Shown here: positions 8,099-16,915 of the stretch, one piece after another
How the letters are laid out: every line of letters begins with the position of its first letter
Numbering within the stretch: position 1 is the first letter of the stretch
NCBI GenBank assembly: GCA_964577955.1
Contig: CAZOAZ010000002.1
Location: 1-64,000, forward strand
Length of the DNA: 64,000 nucleotides
Source: CADEEX01 sp964577955
Lineage (GTDB): Bacteria > Acidobacteriota > Vicinamibacteria > Vicinamibacterales > CAVVIG01
Reading direction: 5' to 3'
The notes under the pieces: generated by a model
The model's input: the letters and a program-made list of their open reading frames with translations, nothing else
Databases searched by the model: none
Told to the model about the DNA's origin: nothing
Translations under genes and position numbers: made by a program

Positions 8099-8134
8099 CC
8101 AACAAACTTGTCAGGCGGGACCAACGAAGTTGTC
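8099..8134. promoter_or_regulatory. Near-perfect direct repeats upstream of the GAF gene
   Basis: Two 14-base copies, CCAACAAACTTGTC (8099-8112) and CCAACGAAGTTGTC (8121-8134), lie 22 bases apart, about two helical turns, in the 116-base gap between the GAF gene and the PA14 gene. Spacing on one DNA face suggests a cooperative binding site for a regulator of the GAF gene. This is a weak, pattern-only call. Confidence 0.25.
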
Positions 8135-8153
8135 GGTTGCAGGGAAGAGATGA

Positions 8154-10211
8154 TCACGGACTCCAGTGGAGACCGAGGACGATCGCGCTCGCGGCGAGCA
8201 GGACGGCGACGAGCAGCCAGTCGGCGTCGCGGGCGCGCGACGACGCGCCAAGGCCCACGCCGGCAAAGGCCAGCGGCATGAACGGCATCCAGAGCCGGCC
8301 GACTTCCCCGCGCGTGACATCGGCAAGATCCACAACGAGGACCGTCGCCACGACGACAGCCAGGACAATCAGGTCGCGCCGGCGGCCCGCAGCCGGGTTC
8401 GCAACGAGCGCGGCGCCCCACACGAGCAGCGGCCAACCAGCGAAGATCGCGAAGTCGAGCAGGTTGAAGCGCAGCCAGAGCGCGCGGCTTCTCGGGAGCG
8501 TGAAGTGTTCGCGGTGGAGCCGCAGCGAGCGCCCGATGGTGTCGAACCAATCGAAGCCGGCAGCCATCGGCAGCGCCAGCAGCGTGACCGTACCGGCGAA
8601 CGCCGCACACGCCAGGACCATCGATCGGGTCGCGGGCACTCGCGTCTTCACACTGAGCGCGACGACGATCAGCGCGGCCGCGGCGAGCATGGGCGCCGCG
8701 CCGAACGAGCAGAAGAACGCGGTCCCGGCGGCCAGCCCGGCGCCGAACATCGCGACCAGGCCTCGCCGGCTGGTGTGATAGGTCACGCCGACGCACCCGA
8801 GCGCGCACGCGGACGCGACGAGGAGCGCGACGACGGCATCGAAGTTCGGCACGAAGAACAGCGCGGCGGGACAAAGCGTCCAGAGACACCCGGCGCGCGC
8901 CGCGGCCGCCGGCGACCCACCCCACCTTCGCACGATCACCGCCACCGGCCACGCCGCGAGCAGCGCCGCGACGGCAACGCCCCATCCGCTCAGGAGCGCG
9001 CTGGCCTGCAGCACCGGTTCGCGATTGCCGTCGGCCGACACCTCGAATCGCTTGATCGGAACGTGGAGGCGGTCGGCCGCCCCGACGATCGACGTGGCGA
9101 GGACCGGAGCGACGCGGATCACATCCACGACCGCTCGGTAGTAAATGACGGGGCCTGGCGGATGCGTCCGTGCATGCAAGGGCAGACCATCGAGCCGCTC
9201 GGCATAGCCGGCGAGCAGCGGCTGCACATGGTCCGCGGTTGCCGCCACGCTGAAGAACGACGTGTAGTTCTCGTCTTCAGTGGCGGCCGCGATCGTGGCC
9301 GCGGCGCCACCCTGTCGCAGATGCAGGACGCCCAGCTGCAACACAAAGCCGGACACGATAGCCAGGCCGAGACCGGCCGCCGAGACGCGCGGATCGTGCA
9401 CGGCGCGAACGTTGATCAAAGCAATCGCGGCCAGAATGCCGGCCGCGCCGGCGATCGCCGGACCGAGTCTCCACAGCGCGACGGCCTGGTGGTACGGCCA
9501 CTGCCATTCGCGCGGGTAGGGCGCTGGACCGCGCAGCCATTCAGGGGTATTGAACGCGACCGCGATGAGGACCGGCACGCTCGCCACCGCCACGACGACG
9601 GCGGTGCGCGCGCTGACGCGCCGCGCCAGCCACACGAGCGCCGCGATCGACCAGCCGAGGAGGACGGCGCTCAACGCGTACTCGCTCCACGCCGTCAGGG
9701 TGTAAGCCAGCGGCGATCGCCGGACGGCCGAGAGATCCGCGGTCCGGGGCAGCCGCCAGGGACCATCGTCTTCAGACATCCGGAGCGTGAGGCCGTAGCG
9801 CCCCTGCGTGTGCGAGTAGGCGATCGCAATGGCGTGCGGTCCGGCGTCGAGCTGCAGTGCATGGTCGGCGGCGGTAAACCGCCGGACTCCGTTCCGCGGA
9901 GTTTCGTCCACGAGCACGGTGGCCGTTCCCTCTGCGGCAGCGTCGAAGCGATAGCTGCCGGCGCGCGTGATGTTCAGGAACCCGAACCAGCGGACGCTGA
10001 ACGGTCGATCCGGGGAGACAGGCGCCTCGCCGGTCAGCGCATCGGTTTCGATGTGCCAGTCGCGGAGGACGTAGGCCGCGGTCGTGCCGTCAGGGTCGCT
10101 GAAGTAGGTAGCGGACAGTCCGGATGATCGGTGCAGGACCGCCGCGGCGATCAAGACGACGGCTGTGGCCATCGCGGCCACGCGTGGAGAAAGCGCGACG
10201 CCGTTGCTCAC
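8154..10211 (-). CDS. Membrane protein with N-terminal PA14-like domain
   Basis: This 685-residue protein starts at GTG 10211. A signal-anchor (AAMATAVVLIAAAVL) leads to an extracytoplasmic domain, residues about 32-150, with PA14 features: GLSATYFSDPDGT, FSVRWFGFLNITRAGSYRFDAAAEGTA (strand repeats around W-G and Y-F), and LDAGPHAIAIAYSH. PA14 modules bind sugars. Then come about twelve transmembrane segments with a large loop carrying THPPGPVIYYRAV, a motif seen in GT-C-like membrane glycosyltransferases of this phylum. The likely role is transfer of a lipid-linked sugar in the envelope, which is inference. It lies upstream of the GAF gene on the same strand. Confidence 0.7.
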   Translation of the reverse strand: MSNGVALSPRVAAMATAVVLIAAAVLHRSSGLSATYFSDPDGTTAAYVLRDWHIETDALTGEAPVSPDRPFSVRWFGFLNITRAGSYRFDAAAEGTATVLVDETPRNGVRRFTAADHALQLDAGPHAIAIAYSHTQGRYGLTLRMSEDDGPWRLPRTADLSAVRRSPLAYTLTAWSEYALSAVLLGWSIAALVWLARRVSARTAVVVAVASVPVLIAVAFNTPEWLRGPAPYPREWQWPYHQAVALWRLGPAIAGAAGILAAIALINVRAVHDPRVSAAGLGLAIVSGFVLQLGVLHLRQGGAAATIAAATEDENYTSFFSVAATADHVQPLLAGYAERLDGLPLHARTHPPGPVIYYRAVVDVIRVAPVLATSIVGAADRLHVPIKRFEVSADGNREPVLQASALLSGWGVAVAALLAAWPVAVIVRRWGGSPAAAARAGCLWTLCPAALFFVPNFDAVVALLVASACALGCVGVTYHTSRRGLVAMFGAGLAAGTAFFCSFGAAPMLAAAALIVVALSVKTRVPATRSMVLACAAFAGTVTLLALPMAAGFDWFDTIGRSLRLHREHFTLPRSRALWLRFNLLDFAIFAGWPLLVWGAALVANPAAGRRRDLIVLAVVVATVLVVDLADVTRGEVGRLWMPFMPLAFAGVGLGASSRARDADWLLVAVLLAASAIVLGLHWSP

Positions 10212-10230
10212 GACTGAGGTTGCGTGTGAC

Positions 10231-10256
10231 GGACAGGCTAAAGCCTGTCCCTACCG
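10231..10256. repeat. Dispersed palindromic repeat, GGACAGGCTAAAGCCTGTCC type
   Basis: A perfect 8-base-arm palindrome GGACAGGC-TAAA-GCCTGTCC is followed by CTACCGGTGT. It fills the gap between two minus-strand genes. Near copies with the same CCCTACC tail occur at 28169 and 40856. Confidence 0.8.
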
Positions 10257-10259
10257 GTG

Positions 10260-10859
10260 TCAACCGTTCTGACGCGACGCGAACACTTCGAGGAGTCCGT
10301 TCAGGACGGGGACGATGTCATAGTGTAGATCGTCCATGCAGCGGACGTTGTCGCATGCGGTCACCGACTCCGTGAGTTCCTTCCTCACCGTCGTCAGGGT
10401 CTCGACCAGCCGCGTGACGCGTGGGCGCCAGTCCTGCATCGCGTAGCCGTTCACGAGAAACAGCAACTGATCGAGCTGCTGGACCAGGCCGTCCAGGTCC
10501 GCGGCCAGTTCGACGACGAACCGGCTGCGCAGCCGCGCTCGAAGCTCCCGGGTCGCTCCGGCGATCCGGGCGATCTTGTCGCGCATCACCTGCTGGTAAA
10601 GCCCGAGCGGCAGGGCCTGGACCTGGAGCGTCGCGGGCCGGCCGCTCAAGGCCGCGGTCAGCGTCTGGGCGGACAACGCCTGCACGCTGGCGGCGGGAAC
10701 GTCCACCTCCGCCAAGGCTTCGGCGGGCAAGACGAGGTTGACGACGACGCGATCTCGGAGGCTCGAGAGCTCGCGCAGCACCTGCCGGAGATTCTCCGGG
10801 TCCTTGATCGCGATCTCGTGCTGCGAGTACGCCGAGCGGCCGGTCGTTGGTGTGCTCAT
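10260..10859 (-). CDS. Hypothetical helical protein coupled to a Maf/DUF115 gene
   Basis: This 199-residue cytoplasmic protein has no recognised family. Residues 15-80 look like mixed alpha/beta (LRDRVVVNLVLPAEALAEVDV), and residues about 85-195 are long amphipathic helices (GLVQQLDQLLFLVNGYAMQDW, LVETLTTVRKELTESV) that could form a helical bundle. Its start overlaps the upstream glycosyltransferase-like gene by four bases (ATGA), so the two are translationally coupled and probably form a functional pair. A carrier or accessory role in modifying a surface protein is possible but unproven. Confidence 0.65.
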   Translation of the reverse strand: MSTPTTGRSAYSQHEIAIKDPENLRQVLRELSSLRDRVVVNLVLPAEALAEVDVPAASVQALSAQTLTAALSGRPATLQVQALPLGLYQQVMRDKIARIAGATRELRARLRSRFVVELAADLDGLVQQLDQLLFLVNGYAMQDWRPRVTRLVETLTTVRKELTESVTACDNVRCMDDLHYDIVPVLNGLLEVFASRQNG

Positions 10860-12511
10860 GCGGCAACTGCCAGTCGTTGTCCGAGTTCGCCGGCGATCTG
10901 CCAGAGATGCTGCCGGAAGCGTTTCAGGAGAGCGCCCTCATCGGCGCCGCGCAGCGTGCGCGTCTCCGCGAGGTAGCGCAGGTGCTCGTAGCCCGACCCC
11001 GCATGCTGATAGAGCGACGTGCGGGCGAACTCCGCCAGCGCCTGCTCGAACGAGTCCACGCGCGCGAGCCGGACCAGCAGCGCGTTGAGTTCGCCGGCCC
11101 ATCGCTCCCGTGTCTCCGCCTGGAGTGCGGACGGGATCCGCGTGTGGCCGGACAGGACGCGACGCAAGACGTCGGCGGCCGCGACATCCGCCGGCTCGAC
11201 GCCGGCAAGCGCCGACTCGAGATCGAGGTACTCCATCCCGCGAATCAGCGCGCCGATGCGCGACGTGTTGATGTGACGCGTGCGGTCGTGCGCCCGCGCC
11301 AGCTGGAGGAGATAGTCCTGCATGTGCAGTAGATAGGCCTGGTGCAGACGGCTGGTGATCACCAGCTGCCCGTCCGCGCCCGGTACCGGGATGTAGTCGT
11401 CGGGCGGCGCGTCGAGATCGTACGGCCGGTCGTAAATCGACCCGACCGCGTGCGTCCGGCCGGCCGCGAACGCGAAGTCCTGCCCCACGAACACGACCGG
11501 ATCCGCGCCCATGTAGTGCGCCAGCTGCAGCGCGGAGAACGCCACGGTGCCGCCGCGCTGGAACGGCGAAGCCGAGACGTCGTCGAAGAGCGGCAGCCCC
11601 GGTTCATCGTGCATCACAAACGCCGCCGCTGGTCCGCGGTAACGCGCCGGGATGCGGTGATGCACGCGGTGATAGTAGACGAGCGGAATGCCGGTGCCGT
11701 CCCAGCCATCGAAGTGCGCGGCGTTCGGTTCGAAGGGATCGACGGAAATGACCAGGTCGGGACGGATGCCCGCGTCGAGCAGAATCCGCACCGTGCTCGC
11801 CGTCGCCAGAAGCAGCGCCCGATCGCGCAGCGCCGGCAGCAACGGCAGCGCATCGGTCAGCGATGGCCCGCCTGAAACGATGATGACCGGCCGGCCTCTC
11901 CAGAGACCGCGCAGCCGCCCGATCGGATTGCTGTTCCAGCTCCGGGAAAGATTCGCCCAGAAGTTGTGCAGTTCGTTTTCAAGCGATTGATCGATCGCGC
12001 TCAGGTGGCGCTGCAGATTCGCCGGCAGCGTCTGCTGAATCTCGTTGGCCACGGCGCCGTAGAAATCCTCCGCGGTCAGCATCGACGGCACGTGGCGAAT
12101 CATCTTGATCGCCAGGAGCCGCAGCGCGGCCATCCGCTCGGCGAGATGGATCGGCGTCAGCTTCGGATCGTGGTGGACGAGAAAGTGCAGCCGCCGGTCG
12201 CGCATCCAGCCGGCGTGACGGTCGCCGTCGGTCAGCAGTTGCGCGCTGAGACAAGCCTCCGCCGGTTCGACGACGACGACATGCGAGCTCTTCGGCAGCC
12301 GTTCGAGCAGGTCCCGGACGTGGTAGCCGAGGCCGAATCCGAGGACGACGTAGAGCGTGCGCTCCTGCACCCTGACGTCGTCGGCGAGAAACCGCGCTTC
12401 CGCGATCGGGTCCACGCGGCTGTGCAGATAGAACTCGCGGCCGTCGGGACGCCGGACCAGCGCCGTCGGCGCGGTCTTCGATCGAGTTGGTGTGAGCGCG
12501 ATGGACAGCAC
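10856..12511 (-). CDS. Motility-accessory-factor (Maf/DUF115) family glycosyltransferase-like protein
   Basis: This 551-residue cytoplasmic protein starts at GTG 12511. The N-terminal part has a nucleotide-binding-like strand YVVLGFGLGYHVRDLL followed by SSHVVVVEPAE. The central DUF115/MptE-like domain has PVIIVSGGPSLTDALPLL (about 212-229), DLVISVDPFEPNAAHF and PVVFVGQDFAFAAGRTH, the diagnostic motifs of Maf proteins. Maf proteins transfer nonulosonic acids to flagellin in many bacteria. No flagellin or flagellar gene is in this window, so the acceptor here is open. It is followed, with overlap, by a small helical partner. Family assignment is firm; substrate is not. Confidence 0.82.
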   Translation of the reverse strand: MLSIALTPTRSKTAPTALVRRPDGREFYLHSRVDPIAEARFLADDVRVQERTLYVVLGFGLGYHVRDLLERLPKSSHVVVVEPAEACLSAQLLTDGDRHAGWMRDRRLHFLVHHDPKLTPIHLAERMAALRLLAIKMIRHVPSMLTAEDFYGAVANEIQQTLPANLQRHLSAIDQSLENELHNFWANLSRSWNSNPIGRLRGLWRGRPVIIVSGGPSLTDALPLLPALRDRALLLATASTVRILLDAGIRPDLVISVDPFEPNAAHFDGWDGTGIPLVYYHRVHHRIPARYRGPAAAFVMHDEPGLPLFDDVSASPFQRGGTVAFSALQLAHYMGADPVVFVGQDFAFAAGRTHAVGSIYDRPYDLDAPPDDYIPVPGADGQLVITSRLHQAYLLHMQDYLLQLARAHDRTRHINTSRIGALIRGMEYLDLESALAGVEPADVAAADVLRRVLSGHTRIPSALQAETRERWAGELNALLVRLARVDSFEQALAEFARTSLYQHAGSGYEHLRYLAETRTLRGADEGALLKRFRQHLWQIAGELGQRLAVAA

Positions 12512-12883
12512 AGGTGCGGAACCGGCGCATGTGCGTCATGCGAGTTCCGGGCCGGTGACGGCGGCCGCGCGAGTCTGTGCGCTCGCGCGCAGCACCGCGT
12601 TCGTCGAGGCGTCCCGGCCGGCCGATCCGCATATGGTTGCACGCGGCGACGCGTCGGAAATCAGTCGATCCGGTGTCGGTTCAGCGATCGCTGTCGTTCG
12701 AGTCCGGTGCAGTCGCGCTGCGAGTGATCGGCCCTGCGCCCACGGCTCACGAACGGCGCGGCTGGCCGCAGCGGCGCGGTCACTGCCGCGCGGATCTGCA
12801 CAGCGGCGCACTCGCGCGCATAGCCGGTCTGGTCTGCGCACGGCACATCAGTTGCTATCGCTCCGGTAGGGACCACACTTCGA
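12512..12883. other. Intergenic region between divergent genes
   Basis: These 372 bases separate the Maf-like gene and the hybrid kinase. Open frames exist on both strands but their translations are Arg/Ala-rich and without domain features, typical of GC-rich noncoding DNA. GGTAGGGACC at 12865-12874 resembles half of the dispersed GGACAGG...CCCTACC repeat. I see no clear promoter, hairpin or RNA. Confidence 0.5.
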
Positions 12884-15800
12884 ATGCACCGGTTTCTCCA
12901 GGTCGTCGCCGCCCTCGGTGTCGGTCTCGCCACCGTCCACTGGCCCGTCGACGCATTCGCGCTCGACCCCCAGAAATCCATCGCCCAGTACGTCCGCCGT
13001 GCGTGGGAGACCGACAGCGGCCTCTCGCAGAACACCATCACCGGCATCGTCCAGGCCGACGACGGCTATCTCTGGCTGGGCACGCGCGACGGCCTCTGCC
13101 GATTCGACGGCACCCGCTTCGTCGTCTTCAACAAGTTCAACACGCCGGCCATGCACAGCGAGATGATCAACGGCCTCGCCAAGGGCGCCGACGGGTCGAT
13201 CTGGGCGGCCACCGACGATGGCCTGGTGCGGTACCACCAGGGGCAGTTCACAAGCTACAGCACCAAAGACGGACTGAGCAGCGACTACATCTCGAGCGTC
13301 GCGGTCGACGGCACGCGCGTATTCGTCGGCACCGGCCTCGGCCTCGTGCAGAGCGTCTCCGATAGTCCCATGCGGTTTGCCGCGGTCACCGGCTCGCCGC
13401 GCGGCATCACGATGAACGCGACCCGGGACGCGGAGCACCGCGCCTGGTTCAGCCGCGGACGCACGCTCTACCGCGTGACCGCCGCCGAGGTCGCTCCGGT
13501 GCCGCTCAGCGGCGGCGTCGCCGAACCCAACATCAACGCCGTGCACGTCGAAGCCAAGGGCACGGTCTGGATCGGCGCGTCGGACGGCGTCTACCGTCTC
13601 GACGGCGATGGCGCGCGGCTCTTTGCGCCGACGCCGGCTCCGGTCCGCGCGGTGCTGATCGATCGCGACCTGAACGTCTGGGCCGGACTCGATGGCGGCG
13701 GCATCGGCCGCCTGCGCAACGGTCACGCGGAGTGGGACTGGTACACGCGCAAGAACGGGCTCACCGACGATGCCGTCACCGTGCTGTTCGAGGATCAAGA
13801 GCAGACGCTCTGGGTCGGCACCGCCGGCGGCGGTCTCAATGCGTTTTCAGTCGGCAAATTCACCACGTTCGGCGCAAGCGACGGACTGAGCGCCGATTCA
13901 GTGCTCGCGGTCGTGCAGGATCGGCGCGGCAGCGTGTGGGTCGCGTCGCCAATCGGCGTCACCGAACTCGCGGCCAACGGCCGCAAGACGGCCTACGGCG
14001 TCGACGACGGGCTCGCGGGACCACGGGTGCAGACGATGCTGGAGGCGGCGGACGGCAGCCTCCTGATTGGCACGATGCGCGGGGTCAATCGGATCCGGGA
14101 CGGCAAGGTCACGCTCGCCGCCGAGAACCAGCTGCTCCCCAAGAATGCGAACGTCAACGCGATCGTCGAAGATCGCGAAGGCGATCTGTGGTTCGCCACG
14201 ACGCTCGGTCTCTATCACGTTCAGGGCAACACGGCGACGCGAATCGAGGGCGTGAACGACGGCGGCGTCATGACGCTGGCGCTCGACAGCAACGGCGATG
14301 TCCTGGCGGGGATTCGCTATCACGGCGTCCTGCGTTTTCACAACGGCACGCCGTCCTGGCTGACGACTGCGGACGGTCTCTCCCACAACACGGTCACGTC
14401 GCTCTACGCGGACGGCGACGGAGCGTTGTGGATCGGCACCGCCGGCGGCGGTCTCAACCGTCTCAAGGACGGCACGGTCGCGGTCTTCACCGAACGCGAC
14501 GGCCTCTTCGGCGACTCGGTGTACGGTCTGCTCGAAGACCAGCACCAGAACCTCTGGATGGCCAGCAACCGCGGCATCTGGCACGTCGCGAAGAGCGATC
14601 TCGAGGCGTTCGCCAGCGGCCGGCTCGCCCGGTTCAAGTCGGTACCGTACGGCCTCGGCGACGGTCTCCGCTCGACCACGATCGGCAGCGTCGGCGGCGC
14701 GACGATGCCGGTCTCGTGGCGCGGCGGCGACGGCCGCCTCTGGTTCGCGACGCTCCGCGGTCTGGCCGTGATCGATCCCTCGACGATTCGCGTCAATCAG
14801 ACGCCTCCCCCGGTCGTCGTCGAAGCCGTTTTCGCGGATCACGTGCCGGTCAAGCCGAACGAATCGATTGGACCCGGGCGTCGCGATCTCGAGTTCCAGT
14901 ACACCGCGCTCAGTTTCGTCGCGCCTCGTGACGTGGTCTTCCGCTACAAGCTCGAAGGCTTCGACGCCGACTGGATCGAGGCTGGCACGCGGCGCGCCGC
15001 CTACTACACGAAAGTGCCGCCGGGCCGGTATGTGTTTCGCGTCAAGGCGGCCAACAGCGACGGCGTCTGGAACGAAGCGGGCGCCGCGGCGCCCTTCATC
15101 CTGGGCGCGCACTTCTACGAGACGCCGTGGTTCTTCGCCTTCTGCGGCCTGGCGGCGATCGTGATGGGCGTCGCCGGCGACCGCGCGCGCGTGTCCCGCA
15201 TGCGCGCCAACCAGGCCAGGCTCGAGGGTCTCGTCGCCGAGCGCACGAGCGAGTTGAGCACGGCGAAGGACGCCGCCGAAGCCGCCAACAAGGCCAAGGG
15301 CGAGTTCCTCGCCAACATGAGCCACGAGATCCGGACGCCGATGAACGGCATCCTCGGCATGACCGATCTCGCGCTCGACACCAGCCTCACCGTCGAGCAG
15401 CGCGAATACCTCGGAATGGTGAAGAGCTCCGCCGAAGGGCTGCTCACGATTCTCAACGACATTCTCGATTTTTCGAAAATCGAAGAGCAGAAGCTGGATC
15501 TCGAAGCGACGCCGTTCCAGATTCGCGACCTCGTCGGCGAACTCCTCAGACCGTTGACATTCAGAGCCGAGCAGAAGGGGCTCGAGGTCGTGCACCACGT
15601 GCTGCCCGACGTCCCGGTGACGACCGTGGGCGATCCGGCGCGCCTGCGCCAGATTCTCATCAATCTCGTCGGCAACGCGATCAAGTTCACCGAAGCCGGT
15701 CACGTCCTGGTGGAAGTCTGCTGCGAGCGAATTGACGGCAATGGCGTCGTCGAACTGCACTGCCTGGTGCGCGACAGCGGCATCGGCATTCCGAAGGACC

Positions 15801-16915
15801 AGCAGGCAAAGGTCTTCGAGGCGTTCCGTCAGGCCGACGGATCGACGACGAGGCGCTTCGGCGGGACGGGACTCGGGCTGGCGATTGCGACGCGGCTCGT
15901 CGAGCTGATGAACGGGCGGATCTGGGTCGAAAGCGAGCCCGGCGCCGGGAGCACGTTCCATTTCACCGCCCAGCTCGGCGTCGCGGAACTGCCGCGCGAA
16001 CTGGCGGCCGGCGATCTCGCCGGGCTGCGCACGCTGGTCGTCGACGACAACGCGATCAACCGCCGCGTCATCGTCGCGTGGCTGGACCGCTGGAACATGC
16101 CGTCGGTGGCGGTGGCAAGCGGCAGCGAAGCGCTTCAGGCGATACAGCAGGCGACCGCCGAGGGCCAGCCGTTCCGCCTTGTGCTGCTCGACTGCAACAT
16201 GCCGGCGATGGACGGCTTCCAGGTCGCCGAGCAGTTGAACACCACTGCGCCGGGACGACCGACTGTGATGATGCTCAGTTCGAGCGGTCAGTCCAAAGAA
16301 AGCGCGCGAGCGCGCGAGGTCGGCATCGCGGACTATCTGACGAAGCCGATCGACCCGGACGAACTGATGAAGGCGATGCGCCGGGCACTCGGGGCCGAGG
16401 AGAGTGGTGAACCGGCGCAGGCGCCTGGCCTTCCCGCCCTTCCTGCCCCTCCCGCCCTTCCTGCCCCGCTACCAGCACGCGAGATCACCGACACGTTCGC
16501 ACGCGTGCTGCTGGCCGAGGACAACATCGTCAATCAGCGCGTTGCGGCCGGGATCCTGTCCAGGCGCGGCCACAAGGTGACGATCGTCGGCAACGGCAAG
16601 GAAGCCGTGGCGGCGTTCGAGCGCGAGTACTTCGACATCGTGCTGATGGACGTGCAGATGCCGGAGATGGGCGGCTTCGAGGCGACGGCGTTGATTCGCG
16701 AACGCGAGCGGGCGCCGCGGCGCACGCCGATCGTCGCGATGACGGCGCACGCGATGAAGGGCGACCGCGAGCGGTGCCTGGAAGCGGGAATGGACGACTA
16801 TTTGAGCAAGCCGCTCGATGCCGAGTCGCTGCTGGCTCTGGTTCAGAAGTTGACCAACCTCGCCGGCGGCAGCGGGCGCGGGATCGCAAACGAGATTACG
16901 TCGCGCATCGCCTGA
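12884..16915 (+). CDS. Hybrid sensor histidine kinase with two-component-regulator propellers and two receiver domains
   Basis: This 1343-residue one-protein signalling system has a signal sequence (MHRFLQVVAALGVGLATV). Residues about 40-640 form a periplasmic double beta-propeller made of short repeats such as DDGYLWLGTRDGLCRFDG, GALWIGTAGGGLNRL and GDLWFATTLGLYHV. A Y_Y_Y Ig-like domain (about 665-740, FRYKLEGFDADWIEAG) precedes one transmembrane helix (about 745-765). The cytoplasm holds HisKA with phospho-His814 (MSHEIRTPMNG), HATPase_c (NLVGNAIKFTEAG, TGLGLAIATRLV), REC1 with Asp1103 (LLDCNMPAMDG) and REC2 with Asp1256 (LMDVQMPEMGG). A Pro/Ala-rich linker joins the receivers. The layout matches the BT4663-like hybrid systems that sense glycans, but it lacks an AraC output domain, so phosphate must pass to a separate protein. 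The last 73 bases overlap the convergent lipoprotein gene. Confidence 0.92.
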   Translation: MHRFLQVVAALGVGLATVHWPVDAFALDPQKSIAQYVRRAWETDSGLSQNTITGIVQADDGYLWLGTRDGLCRFDGTRFVVFNKFNTPAMHSEMINGLAKGADGSIWAATDDGLVRYHQGQFTSYSTKDGLSSDYISSVAVDGTRVFVGTGLGLVQSVSDSPMRFAAVTGSPRGITMNATRDAEHRAWFSRGRTLYRVTAAEVAPVPLSGGVAEPNINAVHVEAKGTVWIGASDGVYRLDGDGARLFAPTPAPVRAVLIDRDLNVWAGLDGGGIGRLRNGHAEWDWYTRKNGLTDDAVTVLFEDQEQTLWVGTAGGGLNAFSVGKFTTFGASDGLSADSVLAVVQDRRGSVWVASPIGVTELAANGRKTAYGVDDGLAGPRVQTMLEAADGSLLIGTMRGVNRIRDGKVTLAAENQLLPKNANVNAIVEDREGDLWFATTLGLYHVQGNTATRIEGVNDGGVMTLALDSNGDVLAGIRYHGVLRFHNGTPSWLTTADGLSHNTVTSLYADGDGALWIGTAGGGLNRLKDGTVAVFTERDGLFGDSVYGLLEDQHQNLWMASNRGIWHVAKSDLEAFASGRLARFKSVPYGLGDGLRSTTIGSVGGATMPVSWRGGDGRLWFATLRGLAVIDPSTIRVNQTPPPVVVEAVFADHVPVKPNESIGPGRRDLEFQYTALSFVAPRDVVFRYKLEGFDADWIEAGTRRAAYYTKVPPGRYVFRVKAANSDGVWNEAGAAAPFILGAHFYETPWFFAFCGLAAIVMGVAGDRARVSRMRANQARLEGLVAERTSELSTAKDAAEAANKAKGEFLANMSHEIRTPMNGILGMTDLALDTSLTVEQREYLGMVKSSAEGLLTILNDILDFSKIEEQKLDLEATPFQIRDLVGELLRPLTFRAEQKGLEVVHHVLPDVPVTTVGDPARLRQILINLVGNAIKFTEAGHVLVEVCCERIDGNGVVELHCLVRDSGIGIPKDQQAKVFEAFRQADGSTTRRFGGTGLGLAIATRLVELMNGRIWVESEPGAGSTFHFTAQLGVAELPRELAAGDLAGLRTLVVDDNAINRRVIVAWLDRWNMPSVAVASGSEALQAIQQATAEGQPFRLVLLDCNMPAMDGFQVAEQLNTTAPGRPTVMMLSSSGQSKESARAREVGIADYLTKPIDPDELMKAMRRALGAEESGEPAQAPGLPALPAPPALPAPLPAREITDTFARVLLAEDNIVNQRVAAGILSRRGHKVTIVGNGKEAVAAFEREYFDIVLMDVQMPEMGGFEATALIRERERAPRRTPIVAMTAHAMKGDRERCLEAGMDDYLSKPLDAESLLALVQKLTNLAGGSGRGIANEITSRIA

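Noticed and set aside
8166..10127. 653-residue open frame on the plus strand, antisense to the PA14 gene
   Set aside because: Its product is very rich in Arg, Gly, Asp, His and Glu with no domain features; it results from GC-rich third positions opposite a real gene.
13898..15961. 687-residue frame antisense to the hybrid kinase
   Set aside because: The opposite strand has unmistakable propeller, HisKA and ATPase motifs; the antisense peptide has none.
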